Shown here one piece after another: positions 34,541-42,540 of a DNA stretch of 64,000 nucleotides (its first letter is position 1; each line of letters begins with the position of its first letter). Source of the DNA: Oscillospiraceae bacterium (GTDB taxonomy: Bacteria > Bacillota > Clostridia > Oscillospirales > Oscillospiraceae). The position numbers and the translations under genes are program-made. Location: assembly GCA_022846095.1 (NCBI GenBank), contig AP025583.1, forward strand, positions 3,435,279 through 3,499,278. The letters run 5' to 3'. A model generated the notes under the pieces. That model saw only the letters and a list, made by a program, of their open reading frames with translations, was not told the DNA's origin and did no database searches.

Positions 34541-35098
34541 CTATGAAACCGCATAGGTAAATACATTTAAATCTACGATTTCTTTACCGCCCCAGTTTTT
34601 CTCTTGAACAGTATCGGACTCTTTTATAAAACCATTTTTTATCAGTGCTTTTTTAGAAAATACATTTTCAGGCATGACAAATGCTTTCAACTTCTGAACG
34701 CCCATATCATCACAAAGGTAATCCATGATAAGCCTTACCGTATCAGTCGCAATCCCTCTGTGCCAATACGATTCGTTTATGCGGTAGCCAATCGTTATTT
34801 GGTTCATTCTTTTTTTATAATCAAACAGCTCTGCAAGGCCTATGAGCTTATCAGGTTCACCGCACAGATAAATGCCTGCGATAATCAGTTTCTTTTTATC
34901 AAAATCTCTCCCGCCGAGGTTTCTGATTGCAGCCAGCAAATTGCCCCTGCTTTTTTGATACAGGAATGGAGGCACATATTGATAGACATTAGGATTATTC
35001 GTAATTTCCATAAGGTTGTCCACATCACCTTCAACCATTTTCCTGATGATAATATGGTCATTTTTTAGGTATGGAAATGTTTCAAACAACTCTGCCAT
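34541..35098 (-). CDS. GNAT acetyltransferase, A+T-rich, probably acquired
   Basis: 185 aa. RimJ-type GNAT: MAELFETFPYLKNDHIIIRKM start, GYRINESYWHRGIATDTVRLIMDYL acetyl-CoA loop, AFVMPENVFSKKALIKNGF. The reading frame is visibly A+T-rich and uses many AAA, ATT and TTA codons, unlike every neighbour, which points to horizontal acquisition. It is flanked by hairpins at both ends and has no partner gene. Substrate unknown. Confidence 0.85.
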   Translation of the reverse strand: MAELFETFPYLKNDHIIIRKMVEGDVDNLMEITNNPNVYQYVPPFLYQKSRGNLLAAIRNLGGRDFDKKKLIIAGIYLCGEPDKLIGLAELFDYKKRMNQITIGYRINESYWHRGIATDTVRLIMDYLCDDMGVQKLKAFVMPENVFSKKALIKNGFIKESDTVQEKNWGGKEIVDLNVFTYAVS

Positions 35099-35184
35099 TG
35101 TATTACCGCCTTCGTTCGTCTTATTTGCCTGAGCCGCGGCCTGAACTCTCAGCGCGTCCCCGGCTGCGCTGGGGACATGCGCGT

Positions 35185-35211
35185 AAAAAACAGCGTGTTA
35201 CGCTGTTTTTT
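35185..35211. terminator. Bidirectional terminator
   Basis: AAAAAACAGCGT-gtt-ACGCTGTTTTTT, a textbook rho-independent terminator with U-runs on both strands. Confidence 0.9.
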
Positions 35212-35274
35212 ATTTTATCATATCAATCTGCACACTCAAAGCGTTTCTGAAAAAGAAAGTTCTGAAATTGGCCC

Positions 35275-35332
35275 TTGACAATAAAACAATGTTACGTTAT
35301 ACTGCGTTCATGGAACAAAACATTGTTACGAA
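35275..35332 (+). promoter_or_regulatory. yhbD promoter with paired operator-like sites
   Basis: TTGACA (35275-35280) and TATACT (35298-35303), spacer 17. AACAATGTTACG lies in the spacer and AACATTGTTACG downstream near 35319. AACAATGTT and AACATTGTT are reverse complements, suggesting autoregulation by the MerR-like product. Confidence 0.65.
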
Positions 35333-35344
35333 GGAGGGTCCCCT

Positions 35345-35968
35345 TTGAACCTCATCTCCAAAAAGGAGCTGCTGGCCCTCACCGGCATCTCCTACGGCCA
35401 GCTCTACCGCTGGAAACGGGAGAAGCTCATCCCGGAGCAGTGGTTTATCAAGCAGTCCTCCTACACCGGGCAGGAGACCTTTTTCCCCCGGGAGCAGATC
35501 CTCAGCCGGGTGCGGACCATCCTGGAGGCCAAGGACAAATACACGCTGGAGGAGCTGGCGGGCATTTTTTCCCCGGAGACCGCCCCCGCCTTCCTCCCCG
35601 CCGCGCGGCTGGAGGAGGTGGAGGAGATCCGCCCCTGTGTGCGGGAGGCGCTGCGCGCCCTGCGCCCCGGGGCGTCCTACCAGCTCCCCGACCTGACCCT
35701 GGCCGCCGCAATCTCCGCCTGCGCCGGGGCGCTGGAGCTGGAGGACGGGGCGGCCGCCGGACTTTTGCAGCGGGCCTGCTCGGCGGCCGAGGCCCTGGGG
35801 AGCACCGACGCGGTGCTCTTCGTGCTGCGGGTGGACGGCGCGCTCCACGCCGCGCTGGCCGCCCCGCCCGGCCGGGTGGCCTTTGACGGCGGTCTCGAGC
35901 CGATTTACACCTGCCCGCTGGGCGAGCTGGCCAACCGCCTCAAGCTCCGCTACCGGGCCAACCCTTAA
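35345..35968 (+). CDS. yhbD: YhbD-like (DUF4004) regulator
   Basis: 207 aa with a TTG start seven bases after AAGGAGGG. The N-terminus MNLISKKELLALTGISYGQLYRWKREKLIP is a MerR-like helix-turn-helix. The C-terminal half is Ala/Leu-rich and helical. In Bacillus subtilis yhbD precedes the bactofilin-like yhbE and yhbF; the same order is seen here, with the bactofilin gene 18 bp downstream. Probably a transcriptional regulator of the pair. Confidence 0.8.
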   Translation: MNLISKKELLALTGISYGQLYRWKREKLIPEQWFIKQSSYTGQETFFPREQILSRVRTILEAKDKYTLEELAGIFSPETAPAFLPAARLEEVEEIRPCVREALRALRPGASYQLPDLTLAAAISACAGALELEDGAAAGLLQRACSAAEALGSTDAVLFVLRVDGALHAALAAPPGRVAFDGGLEPIYTCPLGELANRLKLRYRANP

Positions 35969-35986
35969 AAACAGGAGGAACATAGA

Positions 35987-36700
35987 ATGAACGATATGAA
36001 AATCAGCGGCAGCGGCAGCGTCCCCGCCGGGGAGTACGGCCTGGTGTCCGTCAGCGGCTCCGCCAAATTTACCGGCCCGGTGAAGGCCGAACGGGTCAAG
36101 ATCAGCGGCAGCGGCCGGGGCTGCGCCGACCTGGACGCCGGGGAGATGGGGGTCAGCGGCTCCTTCCGCTGCGACGGCGCCCTGGCGTGCGGGTCCCTGC
36201 GGGTGAGCGGCAGCCTGAAGTGCGCGGGGCCCTTCCAGGGCGGCACGGTGAGCTGCTCCGGGTCCATGGAGGCGGGCGGCGACGTGGCGGTCTCCCACCT
36301 GGACGTCAGCGGCGTATTCACCGTCAAGGACGGCACCAAGATCGAGGCCGACGAGATCCACTGCAGCGGCTCCATCAAGATCGACGGCCAGATCTCCGCC
36401 GACAAGGTGGTGGCCCGGGGCTTTGTGGAGGCCCGGGAGGTGGTGGGGGACAGCGTGTCCATCCGCTCCCAGCTGGCCCACGCCTATCTGGCGGTGCTCT
36501 TCCCCAAGCTCTCCTCCCGGGTGGGCCTCATCGAGGCCACCACGGTGGAGCTGCGGGGCGTGACCGCCGAGGCGGTGAACGGCCGGGACGTGACCATCGG
36601 GCCGGGCTGCACCATCGAGCGGCTGGACTGCTCCGGCACCCTCTCCATCGACCCCACCGCGACAATCACGACCATCACAGGCAGCTACACCACCCTGTAG
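35987..36700 (+). CDS. Bactofilin-family polymer-forming protein
   Basis: 237 aa. Short repeated beta-strand units (KISGSGSVPAGEYGLVSVSGSAKF, VSGSFRCDGAL, VSGSLKCAGPF, CSGSMEAGG, CSGSIKIDGQI), reflecting the right-handed beta-helix of bactofilins, occupy most of the chain. A C-terminal strand set IDPTATITTITGSY closes it. Members polymerise without nucleotide and scaffold cell shape or division sites. It follows yhbD and carries AGGAGG before the ATG. Confidence 0.85.
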   Translation: MNDMKISGSGSVPAGEYGLVSVSGSAKFTGPVKAERVKISGSGRGCADLDAGEMGVSGSFRCDGALACGSLRVSGSLKCAGPFQGGTVSCSGSMEAGGDVAVSHLDVSGVFTVKDGTKIEADEIHCSGSIKIDGQISADKVVARGFVEAREVVGDSVSIRSQLAHAYLAVLFPKLSSRVGLIEATTVELRGVTAEAVNGRDVTIGPGCTIERLDCSGTLSIDPTATITTITGSYTTL

Positions 36701-36707
36701 GGGCGCC

Positions 36708-36746
36708 AAAAGGCCCGGAACGGCTGTGCCGTTCCGGGCCTTTTTT
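36708..36746. terminator. Bidirectional terminator between bactofilin gene and eut operon
   Basis: AAAAGGCCCGGAACGGC-tgt-GCCGTTCCGGGCCTTTTTT, serving the plus-strand bactofilin gene and the end of the minus-strand eut operon. Confidence 0.9.
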
Positions 36747-36747
36747 G

Positions 36748-37173
36748 TCACTGCTGCTTCTGCCAGTCGGCGGGGTAGACGAAGTAGAGGAAGCGGGCGT
36801 GGCCCGCCACAGAGAATTTGATGCCGCTGCCCTTGGGGATATAGAGGATCTCCCCCGGCCCGGCGGACACCCGCTCGCCGCCGGCGACGATCTCCAGCCG
36901 GCCCTCCACCACGTAGTCCATCTCGTCGTAATTGAGGGTCCAGGGGAAGGTGGTGTCGGTCATCTCCATGATGCCCACGCCCATGCGGGGGCTCTCCTCC
37001 AGGGTCAGGAGATCCTTGGTGTACACCCGGTCGCCGGGGTTGCCGGTGTCCAGGCGGTCGGCCTCGGTGACGAAGATCCGGGGCACCTTCACGGCCTTTA
37101 CCCCCGGGCCGCCGCCCCCCAGCTTCTCCAGCAGGATTTGGCGCACCAGCGCCTCCAGCTCAGTGCGTTCCAT
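36748..37173 (-). CDS. eutQ: EutQ, cupin-type ethanolamine utilisation protein
   Basis: 141 aa, shorter than enterobacterial EutQ but with the same C-terminal cupin (MGVGIMEMTDTTFPWTLNYDEMDYVVEGRLEI and GPGEILYIPKGSGIKFSV as regions). EutQ has been described as an acetate kinase-like activity linked to microcompartments. Last gene of the operon, overlapping the eutH stop by 14 bp. The terminator follows at once. Confidence 0.9.
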   Translation of the reverse strand: MERTELEALVRQILLEKLGGGGPGVKAVKVPRIFVTEADRLDTGNPGDRVYTKDLLTLEESPRMGVGIMEMTDTTFPWTLNYDEMDYVVEGRLEIVAGGERVSAGPGEILYIPKGSGIKFSVAGHARFLYFVYPADWQKQQ

Positions 37174-38251
37174 GCGCGCGCTCCTTTCTGGTGAAGAGCA
37201 TCGCCACCGCCACGGCGGTGATCCCGCCCACCAGCTTGCCGATAATCATGGGGAAAATCATACTCTCGTCGAACCCGGCGGTAAAACCCAGGTGGTCGCC
37301 GAATACAAAGGCGGCGGACACGGCGAAGGCCACGTTGAGCACCTTGCCCCGGGCGTCCATATCCTTCATCATGCCGAACATGGGGATGTTGTTGGCCAGG
37401 GTGGCCACCATGCCCGCGGCGGCGATGTCGTTCATGCCCAGCAGGTGGCCCAGCTTCATCAGGGGCTTTTGAAAGACCTTGGTGATGACGTAGACCAGGG
37501 GGAAGGCCCCGGCCAGCACCACCGCGATGTCCCCCACGATCAGCACGCCGTCCTCGATGGGGTTCATGCCGGGGATAAGCGCCAGGCCCGTCAGCTTTTC
37601 GATGATGGCGGCGGCCAGGCCGATGGTGATGACGATGACCACGATTTTGCCAAAGACCTGGAAACCCTTCACCATGCCCTCCGGGATCAGCCACAGGCCC
37701 AGGGCGATGAGCAGGGCGAAGAGGAGGATGGGGATCAGGTTCCGGGCCACCATGCCCACGGGGAACCCGGCCACCAGGCCGCCCAGGAAGGCGCCCACGG
37801 GGATGGTGATCACGCCCGCCAGCACGCCGGTGGCGAGATACCTGCGGTCCTCGGCCTGGATGATCCCCAGGCCCACGGGGATGGTGAATACGATGGTGGG
37901 CCCCAGCATGGAGCCCACGATAAGCCCGCCGAACTGCCCGGCCTCGGGGGTGAGGGCCAGCTCCTTGGCCAGGGGCGCGCCGCCCATGTCGTTGGCCAGG
38001 ATGGTGCCCGCGAACATGGCCGGGTCGGCCCCCAGGAACTGGTACACCGGCACCACCACCGGCCGCAGCAGGTTCGCCAGCACGGGGGCCAGGCAGATGA
38101 TGCCCACCATGGCCAGCGCCAGGCTGCCCATGGCGAGGATGCCCTCCTCGAACTTCTCCCCCAGGCCGAACTTATTGCCGATGATCCGGTCCACGGCGCC
38201 CAGCGCCATGAAGATGACCATCAGGTAGATGATGATTTGGTTAATGGACAT
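37160..38251 (-). CDS. eutH: Ethanolamine permease EutH
   Basis: 363 aa from MSINQIIIYLMVIF; AAAGGTGA lies upstream. About ten membrane segments; family landmarks VDRIIGNKFGLGEKFEEGI, NDMGGAPLAKELALTP and FGDHLGFTAGFDESMIFPMIIGKLVGGI. EutH lets ethanolamine in at low pH or low concentration. It overlaps the short eutN gene's coding end region by none and eutQ by 14 bp. Confidence 0.95.
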   Translation of the reverse strand: MSINQIIIYLMVIFMALGAVDRIIGNKFGLGEKFEEGILAMGSLALAMVGIICLAPVLANLLRPVVVPVYQFLGADPAMFAGTILANDMGGAPLAKELALTPEAGQFGGLIVGSMLGPTIVFTIPVGLGIIQAEDRRYLATGVLAGVITIPVGAFLGGLVAGFPVGMVARNLIPILLFALLIALGLWLIPEGMVKGFQVFGKIVVIVITIGLAAAIIEKLTGLALIPGMNPIEDGVLIVGDIAVVLAGAFPLVYVITKVFQKPLMKLGHLLGMNDIAAAGMVATLANNIPMFGMMKDMDARGKVLNVAFAVSAAFVFGDHLGFTAGFDESMIFPMIIGKLVGGITAVAVAMLFTRKERAHGTH

Positions 38252-38265
38252 TTGCATGTCACCTT

Positions 38266-38499
38266 TCAATTGGTATCGACGATGCCCACGATGGCCGCGT
38301 CCACGGGAATCTCCCGGCCCGCCGCCACCCGGGCCGCGCCCCCGGTGGCCAGGAGGACGGTCTCACCCTCCCCGGCCCCCACGCAGTCGGCGCACACCAG
38401 CACGGCCCCTCCGGCCTCCACCGTCAGGAAGGTCTGACCGGTGAGGGCGTCGCATTTTTTCGTGGCCCAGACCTTTCCGGTCACAACCCCCAGCAGCAT
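38266..38499 (-). CDS. eutN: EutN/CcmL-family microcompartment vertex protein
   Basis: 77 aa. MLLGVVTGKVWATKKCDALTG is the typical start; the C-terminal AGREIPVDAAIVGIVD is a family hallmark. Forms pentamers that close the corners of the shell. Between the short eut_hyp gene and eutH. Confidence 0.92.
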   Translation of the reverse strand: MLLGVVTGKVWATKKCDALTGQTFLTVEAGGAVLVCADCVGAGEGETVLLATGGAARVAAGREIPVDAAIVGIVDTN

Positions 38500-38508
38500 G
38501 GCGGCCTC

Positions 38509-38778
38509 CTATCGCTCTTGCCTGATAACACAGACGCCCATCTCCCTCAGCCGGCGCTCCATGGCCGTGAATTTGCGAAAGATCCCCAGCGGCGCGGTGC
38601 GGCGGTAGCGGCGGTACTCCAGGGCGCTGCCCTTCACCACCACCCGCCGCCCCTCCAGCAGGGCCTCCAGCACGCTTTTCAGCTCCGCCGTCAGCGGCAG
38701 GGCCTGGGACAGCAGGGCCATGTCCTCTATGGGCAGGGCCGTGATGATTAGATCCTCCCCCCGCCGCTCCAGCGTCAC
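38509..38778 (-). CDS. Short eut-associated protein (C-terminal part of the eut hypothetical family)
   Basis: 89 aa from a GTG (38778-38776) that overlaps the stop of the original pduL tail (AAGTGACG). The segment ALEYRRYRRTAPLGIFRKFTAMERRLREMG resembles the C-terminal half of a conserved hypothetical eut protein usually about twice as long. Either the N-terminal half is lost or this lineage has a short form. A reading frame upstream runs into the duplicated pduL tail in another phase and is not real. Confidence 0.6.
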   Translation of the reverse strand: MTLERRGEDLIITALPIEDMALLSQALPLTAELKSVLEALLEGRRVVVKGSALEYRRYRRTAPLGIFRKFTAMERRLREMGVCVIRQER

Positions 38779-39051
38779 TTTAAGATCATGGCGCGGTCGC
38801 CCTTCCGGAACCCGCAGGCATTGGCCTCGATTTCCCCACAAAAGGCAAGCCTTTTTGCGGGGGCCCCTTTATTTTCACTTGCTCGGGCGAAGTGAATTCG
38901 CCCTGCGCCAAGGTTTTGCCTGCGGCAAAACCCTTGTGACGCGCCAAAAGGCGCGGTGACGACCCGGCCAATCTGCCACATTTTGCGTCCCCCCAGTCAC
39001 TTTAAAATCATGGCGCGGTCGCCCTTGCGGAACCCGCAGGCATTGGCCTCG
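38774..39051. repeat. GTGAA element flanked by duplicated pduL 3' end
   Basis: 56-bp direct repeats at 38774-38829 and 38996-39051 (a few mismatches) encode the last 18 codons of pduL. Between them is a 166-bp element (38830-38995) with CCCCACAAAAGGC..GCCTTTTTGCGGGGGCCCC, the hairpin GGGCGAA-GTGAA-TTCGCCC at 38885-38903, GTTTTGCCTGCGGCAAAAC, and GCGCCAAAAGGCGC. The left copy keeps the stop/GTG overlap with the downstream eut gene, so it is the ancestral tail. Confidence 0.9.
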
Positions 39052-39620
39052 TCGTAGTCCAGGTGGACCACGGTGCGGAATTTGGGAGACACCCGCACCT
39101 CCACCGCCCCGAAGGTCAGGGGCCGGGCGGTGAAGCACTTCAGGCGCACCGTCTGCCTGTCCCGCACGCCGAAGAGTGCCGCGTCCTCCGGGGTGATGTG
39201 AATGTGCCGCTTGGCCACGATGAGGCCGTGGCTGAGGGAAATTGCCCGCTCGCCGTTGCGCAGGGTCAGCCCCGGCGTGCCCGCGATGTCCCCCGAGATG
39301 CGCACGGGGGGCGTAACGCCCAGGGTCACCGCGTCGGTGAGGGAGATCTCCACCTGGCTCTCCCCCCGTTCGGGGCCCAGGATGACCACGTTGCGGAAGC
39401 TGCCCTTGGGTCCCTCCAGGGTCACGCGCTCGGCGCAGGCGAATTGTCCCGGCTGGGACAGGTCCTTCACCGGCGTGAGCCGGTACCCCGGCCCGAAGAG
39501 GGCGTCCAGGTCGCTGCGGCACAGGTGGACGTGCCGCCCGCTGGCCTCGATCTCCAGGGTCAGGCGGGAGAAGATCTCCTCCGCCAGCTTATCTAGGTTT
39601 TGTGTGAGTATCGCGTTCAT
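38997..39620 (-). CDS. pduL: Phosphate propanoyltransferase PduL (EutD type)
   Basis: 207 aa. Converts acetyl-CoA to acetyl-phosphate, recycling CoA inside the compartment. Metal-ligand motifs GRHVHLCRSD (residues 28-37) and KRHIHITPED (about 136-145) and the VHLDYDEANACGFRKGD ending are diagnostic. The present stop lies in a duplicated copy of the gene's own 3' end, separated from the ancestral copy by a GTGAA element. The 5' end overlaps eutT by 32 bp. Confidence 0.95.
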   Translation of the reverse strand: MNAILTQNLDKLAEEIFSRLTLEIEASGRHVHLCRSDLDALFGPGYRLTPVKDLSQPGQFACAERVTLEGPKGSFRNVVILGPERGESQVEISLTDAVTLGVTPPVRISGDIAGTPGLTLRNGERAISLSHGLIVAKRHIHITPEDAALFGVRDRQTVRLKCFTARPLTFGAVEVRVSPKFRTVVHLDYDEANACGFRKGDRAMILK

Positions 39621-40344
39621 ACTTCCCCGCCTTTAGCTTTATCATAATAATCCACATCAGGGAGGACAGGCGGTTCAGGCCCAGGATCATGTCCCCCCGC
39701 GCCACGTTGCCGTCCGCGTCCCGGAAGGCGGCGTAGGCCGCCAGCTCGGTCTGGCGCACCACGGTGCGCAGCCGGTTCACCGCCAGGATGGCTTCCCCGT
39801 CGGTGTAGTGCACCAGGAAGTGGGGCTGGCCGAAGTGCTTTTCGGGGTAGTGGGAGTACTCCCGCAGCTGCTCGGGGGTGTACCCGCACAGCCGCACCTC
39901 CCCCACCGGCTCGTCCAGCACGTCGAAGCGGATATAGCGCCGGACGAAGCCCAGCACCTCCTCCAGCTCCTCCGCCACCGCCCCGTAGCCCTCCCGGACG
40001 CAGGAACGCTGGGCCAGCGCGATCTCGGCCTCCAGCAGGTCGATCCAGCCCCGGAAGGCGATGCGGGGGTGGTCCTTGAAGACCAGGATGTTGCCCTTCA
40101 GGTGGGTCATGTGCTCCGGCTTTTCGGTCAGGCCCGCCCCAAACAGGGTGCGGTACTTGGCGGGCTGGGCCGCGCCCACCCCGGCGGAGGCGGGCTCCCC
40201 CTGGGGGTAGACCACCTCCACCCGGTGCTCCCGGAGGTAGTCCCGGGCCCCGGGGGTGAGCACCTCGCCCTGCCGCACCACCACGGGGCCCCGGGCGCCG
40301 TCGTTGGACATGCGGCGCACGTCCTCCTCGGTCAGCAGCGCCAT
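39589..40344 (-). CDS. eutT: Ethanolamine cobalamin adenosyltransferase EutT
   Basis: 251 aa. Makes adenosylcobalamin, the cofactor of EutBC. The N-terminal region (MALLTEEDVRRMSNDGARGPVVVRQGEVLTPGARDYLREH as region) and the core FKDHPRIAFRGWIDLLEAEIALAQ match EutT. Typical metal-binding residues of the class (HX11CCXXC in Salmonella) are not evident, as in the metal-free Firmicutes forms. Overlaps pduL. Confidence 0.9.
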   Translation of the reverse strand: MALLTEEDVRRMSNDGARGPVVVRQGEVLTPGARDYLREHRVEVVYPQGEPASAGVGAAQPAKYRTLFGAGLTEKPEHMTHLKGNILVFKDHPRIAFRGWIDLLEAEIALAQRSCVREGYGAVAEELEEVLGFVRRYIRFDVLDEPVGEVRLCGYTPEQLREYSHYPEKHFGQPHFLVHYTDGEAILAVNRLRTVVRQTELAAYAAFRDADGNVARGDMILGLNRLSSLMWIIMIKLKAGKYERDTHTKPR

Positions 40345-40347
40345 GGT

Positions 40348-40641
40348 TTAACCCTGGTAGTCCTTGCCGTGGGGCAGGATGCCGTCCACCTCGGCGTGGG
40401 GTCGGGGGATGACGTGCACCGAAATCAGCTCGCCCACCTTCTCGGCGGCGGCGGCGCCCGCGTCGGTGGCGGCCTTCACCGCGCCCACGTCGCCCCGGAC
40501 CATCACGGTCACCAGGCCGCCGCCCACCTGCTCCTTGCCCACCAGCTGGACGTTGGCCGCCTTCACCATGGCGTCGGCCGCCTCGATGGCCCCCACCAGT
40601 CCCTTTGTCTCCACCATGCCCAGCGCGTTTGTATTAGCCAT
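40348..40641 (-). CDS. eutM: BMC shell hexamer protein EutM
   Basis: 97 aa from [20 protein letters not shown] with AAAGGAGA eight bases upstream. It is a single BMC domain (pfam BMC) covering the whole chain, ending [14 protein letters not shown]. It forms the main hexagonal shell facet with a central pore. The same frame stays open for 135 codons upstream to 41046, so a fused longer product is formally possible, but the good ribosome site supports this start. Confidence 0.95.
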   Translation of the reverse strand: MANTNALGMVETKGLVGAIEAADAMVKAANVQLVGKEQVGGGLVTVMVRGDVGAVKAATDAGAAAAEKVGELISVHVIPRPHAEVDGILPHGKDYQG

Positions 40642-41046
40642 ATTAAAATCTCCTTTCATCTTTGGCCCCCCTGCGAGGGGGGCTGTCCGCACTGCGGACT
40701 GAGGGGTCACTGCGTTCTTTGGGGCCTCCCGGCCGGGGGCGGGCTCCTTTTTCCGCCTGCCGCCCGCCTTGGGGGCGCTCTCCTGTTTCACTGCCGCCGT
40801 ACCGGCCCCGGCGGAGGGCGAGCCCCGCGTACCCGGCGGCGCCGCGGTGGCGGCCGGCATGTGGGGGGAGCCCCCCACGGTGCCCGCCTGCTCCCCGTTG
40901 GCGGCGTATACCTCGTGCTCCATCACCGGGGACTCGTCCTGGTGGGCGGGCTCCTCGGCCATCAGGCTGTTGGTGAGGTTCTGCACCTCCTGCAGCAGCG
41001 CCTGCTGGGGGTTGAGCAGCACGCCGTCGGCATTAACCTCGCTCAT
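40642..41046 (-). CDS. Open frame between eutE and eutM, in phase with eutM
   Basis: From ATG 41046 ([19 protein letters not shown]) the frame runs with no stop into eutM. Residues 8-30 ([21 protein letters not shown]) look like an amphipathic helix of the sort used to target proteins to shells. Residues 35-110 are a Pro/Ala/Gly-rich linker ending in basic [11 protein letters not shown]. The last about 20 codons come from a small palindromic repeat (40665-40705). It starts 4 bp after the eutE stop but has only a distant GGGGAGG. It may be a separate short gene whose stop was lost, or an N-terminal extension of EutM. Confidence 0.45.
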
Positions 41047-41050
41047 AAGG

Positions 41051-42502
41051 TCACATCAGCCTCCCCACAATGCGCTGCACCAGCTCGTTGAGCAGGCTGT
41101 CGTCCACCGCGAAGGGGGCGCTGTCGCTGCCCCGGCGCAGATCCTCCAGCTCCCGCACGCCCCAGGCCACCCGCTTGATGTTGATGAGGTCCAGGGGGCC
41201 GATGTTGTTGGAGCTGGACGAGCCGCCCACCGCGCCGCACCCCAGGGTGAGGGCGGGGAAGAGGCAGGTGGTGGCCCCGATGCCGCCCAGGGCGGAGGGG
41301 GTGTTCACCAGCACACGGGAGGCGGGCACCTCCTGGGCGAAGCGCTTGACGACGGCCTCGTCCTCGGCGTGGATGGAGAAGGTGTGGCCCGCGCCCTCCC
41401 ACTCCAGGATCTCCACGCAGCGGCGCAGCACCGCCTCCTCGTCGGGCTCCACGTAGTAGGCCAGGATGAGGCCCAGCTTCTCGTTGGAGTAGGGGTAGCC
41501 CCGGCCCACGCCGGTCTCCCGGGCCACCAGCACCCGGGCGGAGGCCGGCACCCCGGCCAGGCCCGCCAGCTTGGCCACCGTCTCCACGCTCTTGCCCACG
41601 ATGGCCGGGTTCATGGTGCCGTTGGCGCGCAGGATGAAGGCGGAGAGCTTGTGGTGCTCCGCGTCCGAGAGCACGTAGGCCCCCTGGGCCTTCAGCTCCG
41701 CCGTGACAGCGCCCTCCATCTCCCGGGTGACGATGATGGACTGCTCGCTGGCGCAGATGGTGCCGTTGTCAAAGGTCTTGGAGTCCAGAATCCGCTTGAC
41801 CGCCAGGCGCACGTCGGCGGTGCGGTGGATATAGGCCGGGCCGTTGCCCGCGCCCACGCCGATGGCGGGGGTGCCGCTGGAGTAGGCCGCCTTGACCATG
41901 GCGCCGCCGCCGGTGGCCAGGATAAGCCGGGTGTGGTCGTGCTTCATCAGGGCGTTGGTGGCCTCCAGGGTGGGGGTGGAGATGCAGGAGATACACCCCG
42001 CCGGGGCCCCCGCCGCCTCCGCCGCCCGCCGCACCACGTTGACGGTCTCCAGAATGCAGTTGACCGCGCTGGGGTGGGGGGAGAAAATTACGGGGTTGCC
42101 CGCCTTCAGGCAGATCATGGTCTTGTAGATCACGGTGGACGTGGGGTTGGTGGAGGGCACCAGGGCCGCCACGATGCCCACGCTCACGCCGATGTCGATG
42201 GTCTTGTGGACCTTGTCCTCCGCCAGGATGCCGCGGGTGCGCTCCTCCTTGATGGCGTCGTAGAGCGTCACGGCGGCGAAGCGGTTTTTGATCTCCTTGT
42301 CCGCCGGGATGCCGAAGCCGGTCTCCTCCACCGCCATGTGGGCCAGCCGGGCGGCGTGCTCCGCCGCGGCGCTTGAGACGGCCGCCGTTATTTTATCCAA
42401 TTGGCCCTGATCCATGCGCGCCAGGGCCCGCTGGGCCTGGCGGGCGGCGGCGATCAGGTTGCGCACCTCCTGGACCGACTGTAAATCCTTGTCTAATTGC
42501 AT
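41051..42502 (-). CDS. eutE: Acetaldehyde dehydrogenase (acetylating) EutE
   Basis: 483 aa, normal length. Oxidises acetaldehyde with CoA and NAD+ to acetyl-CoA inside the compartment. N-terminal helix [20 protein letters not shown] is the likely encapsulation peptide. The NAD-fold region includes [22 protein letters not shown], and the catalytic Cys is in [15 protein letters not shown]. Follows eutL by 38 bp. Confidence 0.96.
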   Translation of the reverse strand: MQLDKDLQSVQEVRNLIAAARQAQRALARMDQGQLDKITAAVSSAAAEHAARLAHMAVEETGFGIPADKEIKNRFAAVTLYDAIKEERTRGILAEDKVHKTIDIGVSVGIVAALVPSTNPTSTVIYKTMICLKAGNPVIFSPHPSAVNCILETVNVVRRAAEAAGAPAGCISCISTPTLEATNALMKHDHTRLILATGGGAMVKAAYSSGTPAIGVGAGNGPAYIHRTADVRLAVKRILDSKTFDNGTICASEQSIIVTREMEGAVTAELKAQGAYVLSDAEHHKLSAFILRANGTMNPAIVGKSVETVAKLAGLAGVPASARVLVARETGVGRGYPYSNEKLGLILAYYVEPDEEAVLRRCVEILEWEGAGHTFSIHAEDEAVVKRFAQEVPASRVLVNTPSALGGIGATTCLFPALTLGCGAVGGSSSSNNIGPLDLINIKRVAWGVRELEDLRRGSDSAPFAVDDSLLNELVQRIVGRLM

Positions 42503-42540
42503 ATGCTTCCTCCATTACAGGGCGTCGCAGACGCCGCCCC

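Noticed and set aside
38509-38841. 110-codon version of the short eut protein
   Set aside because: Its first 21 codons are the pduL tail read in the wrong frame.
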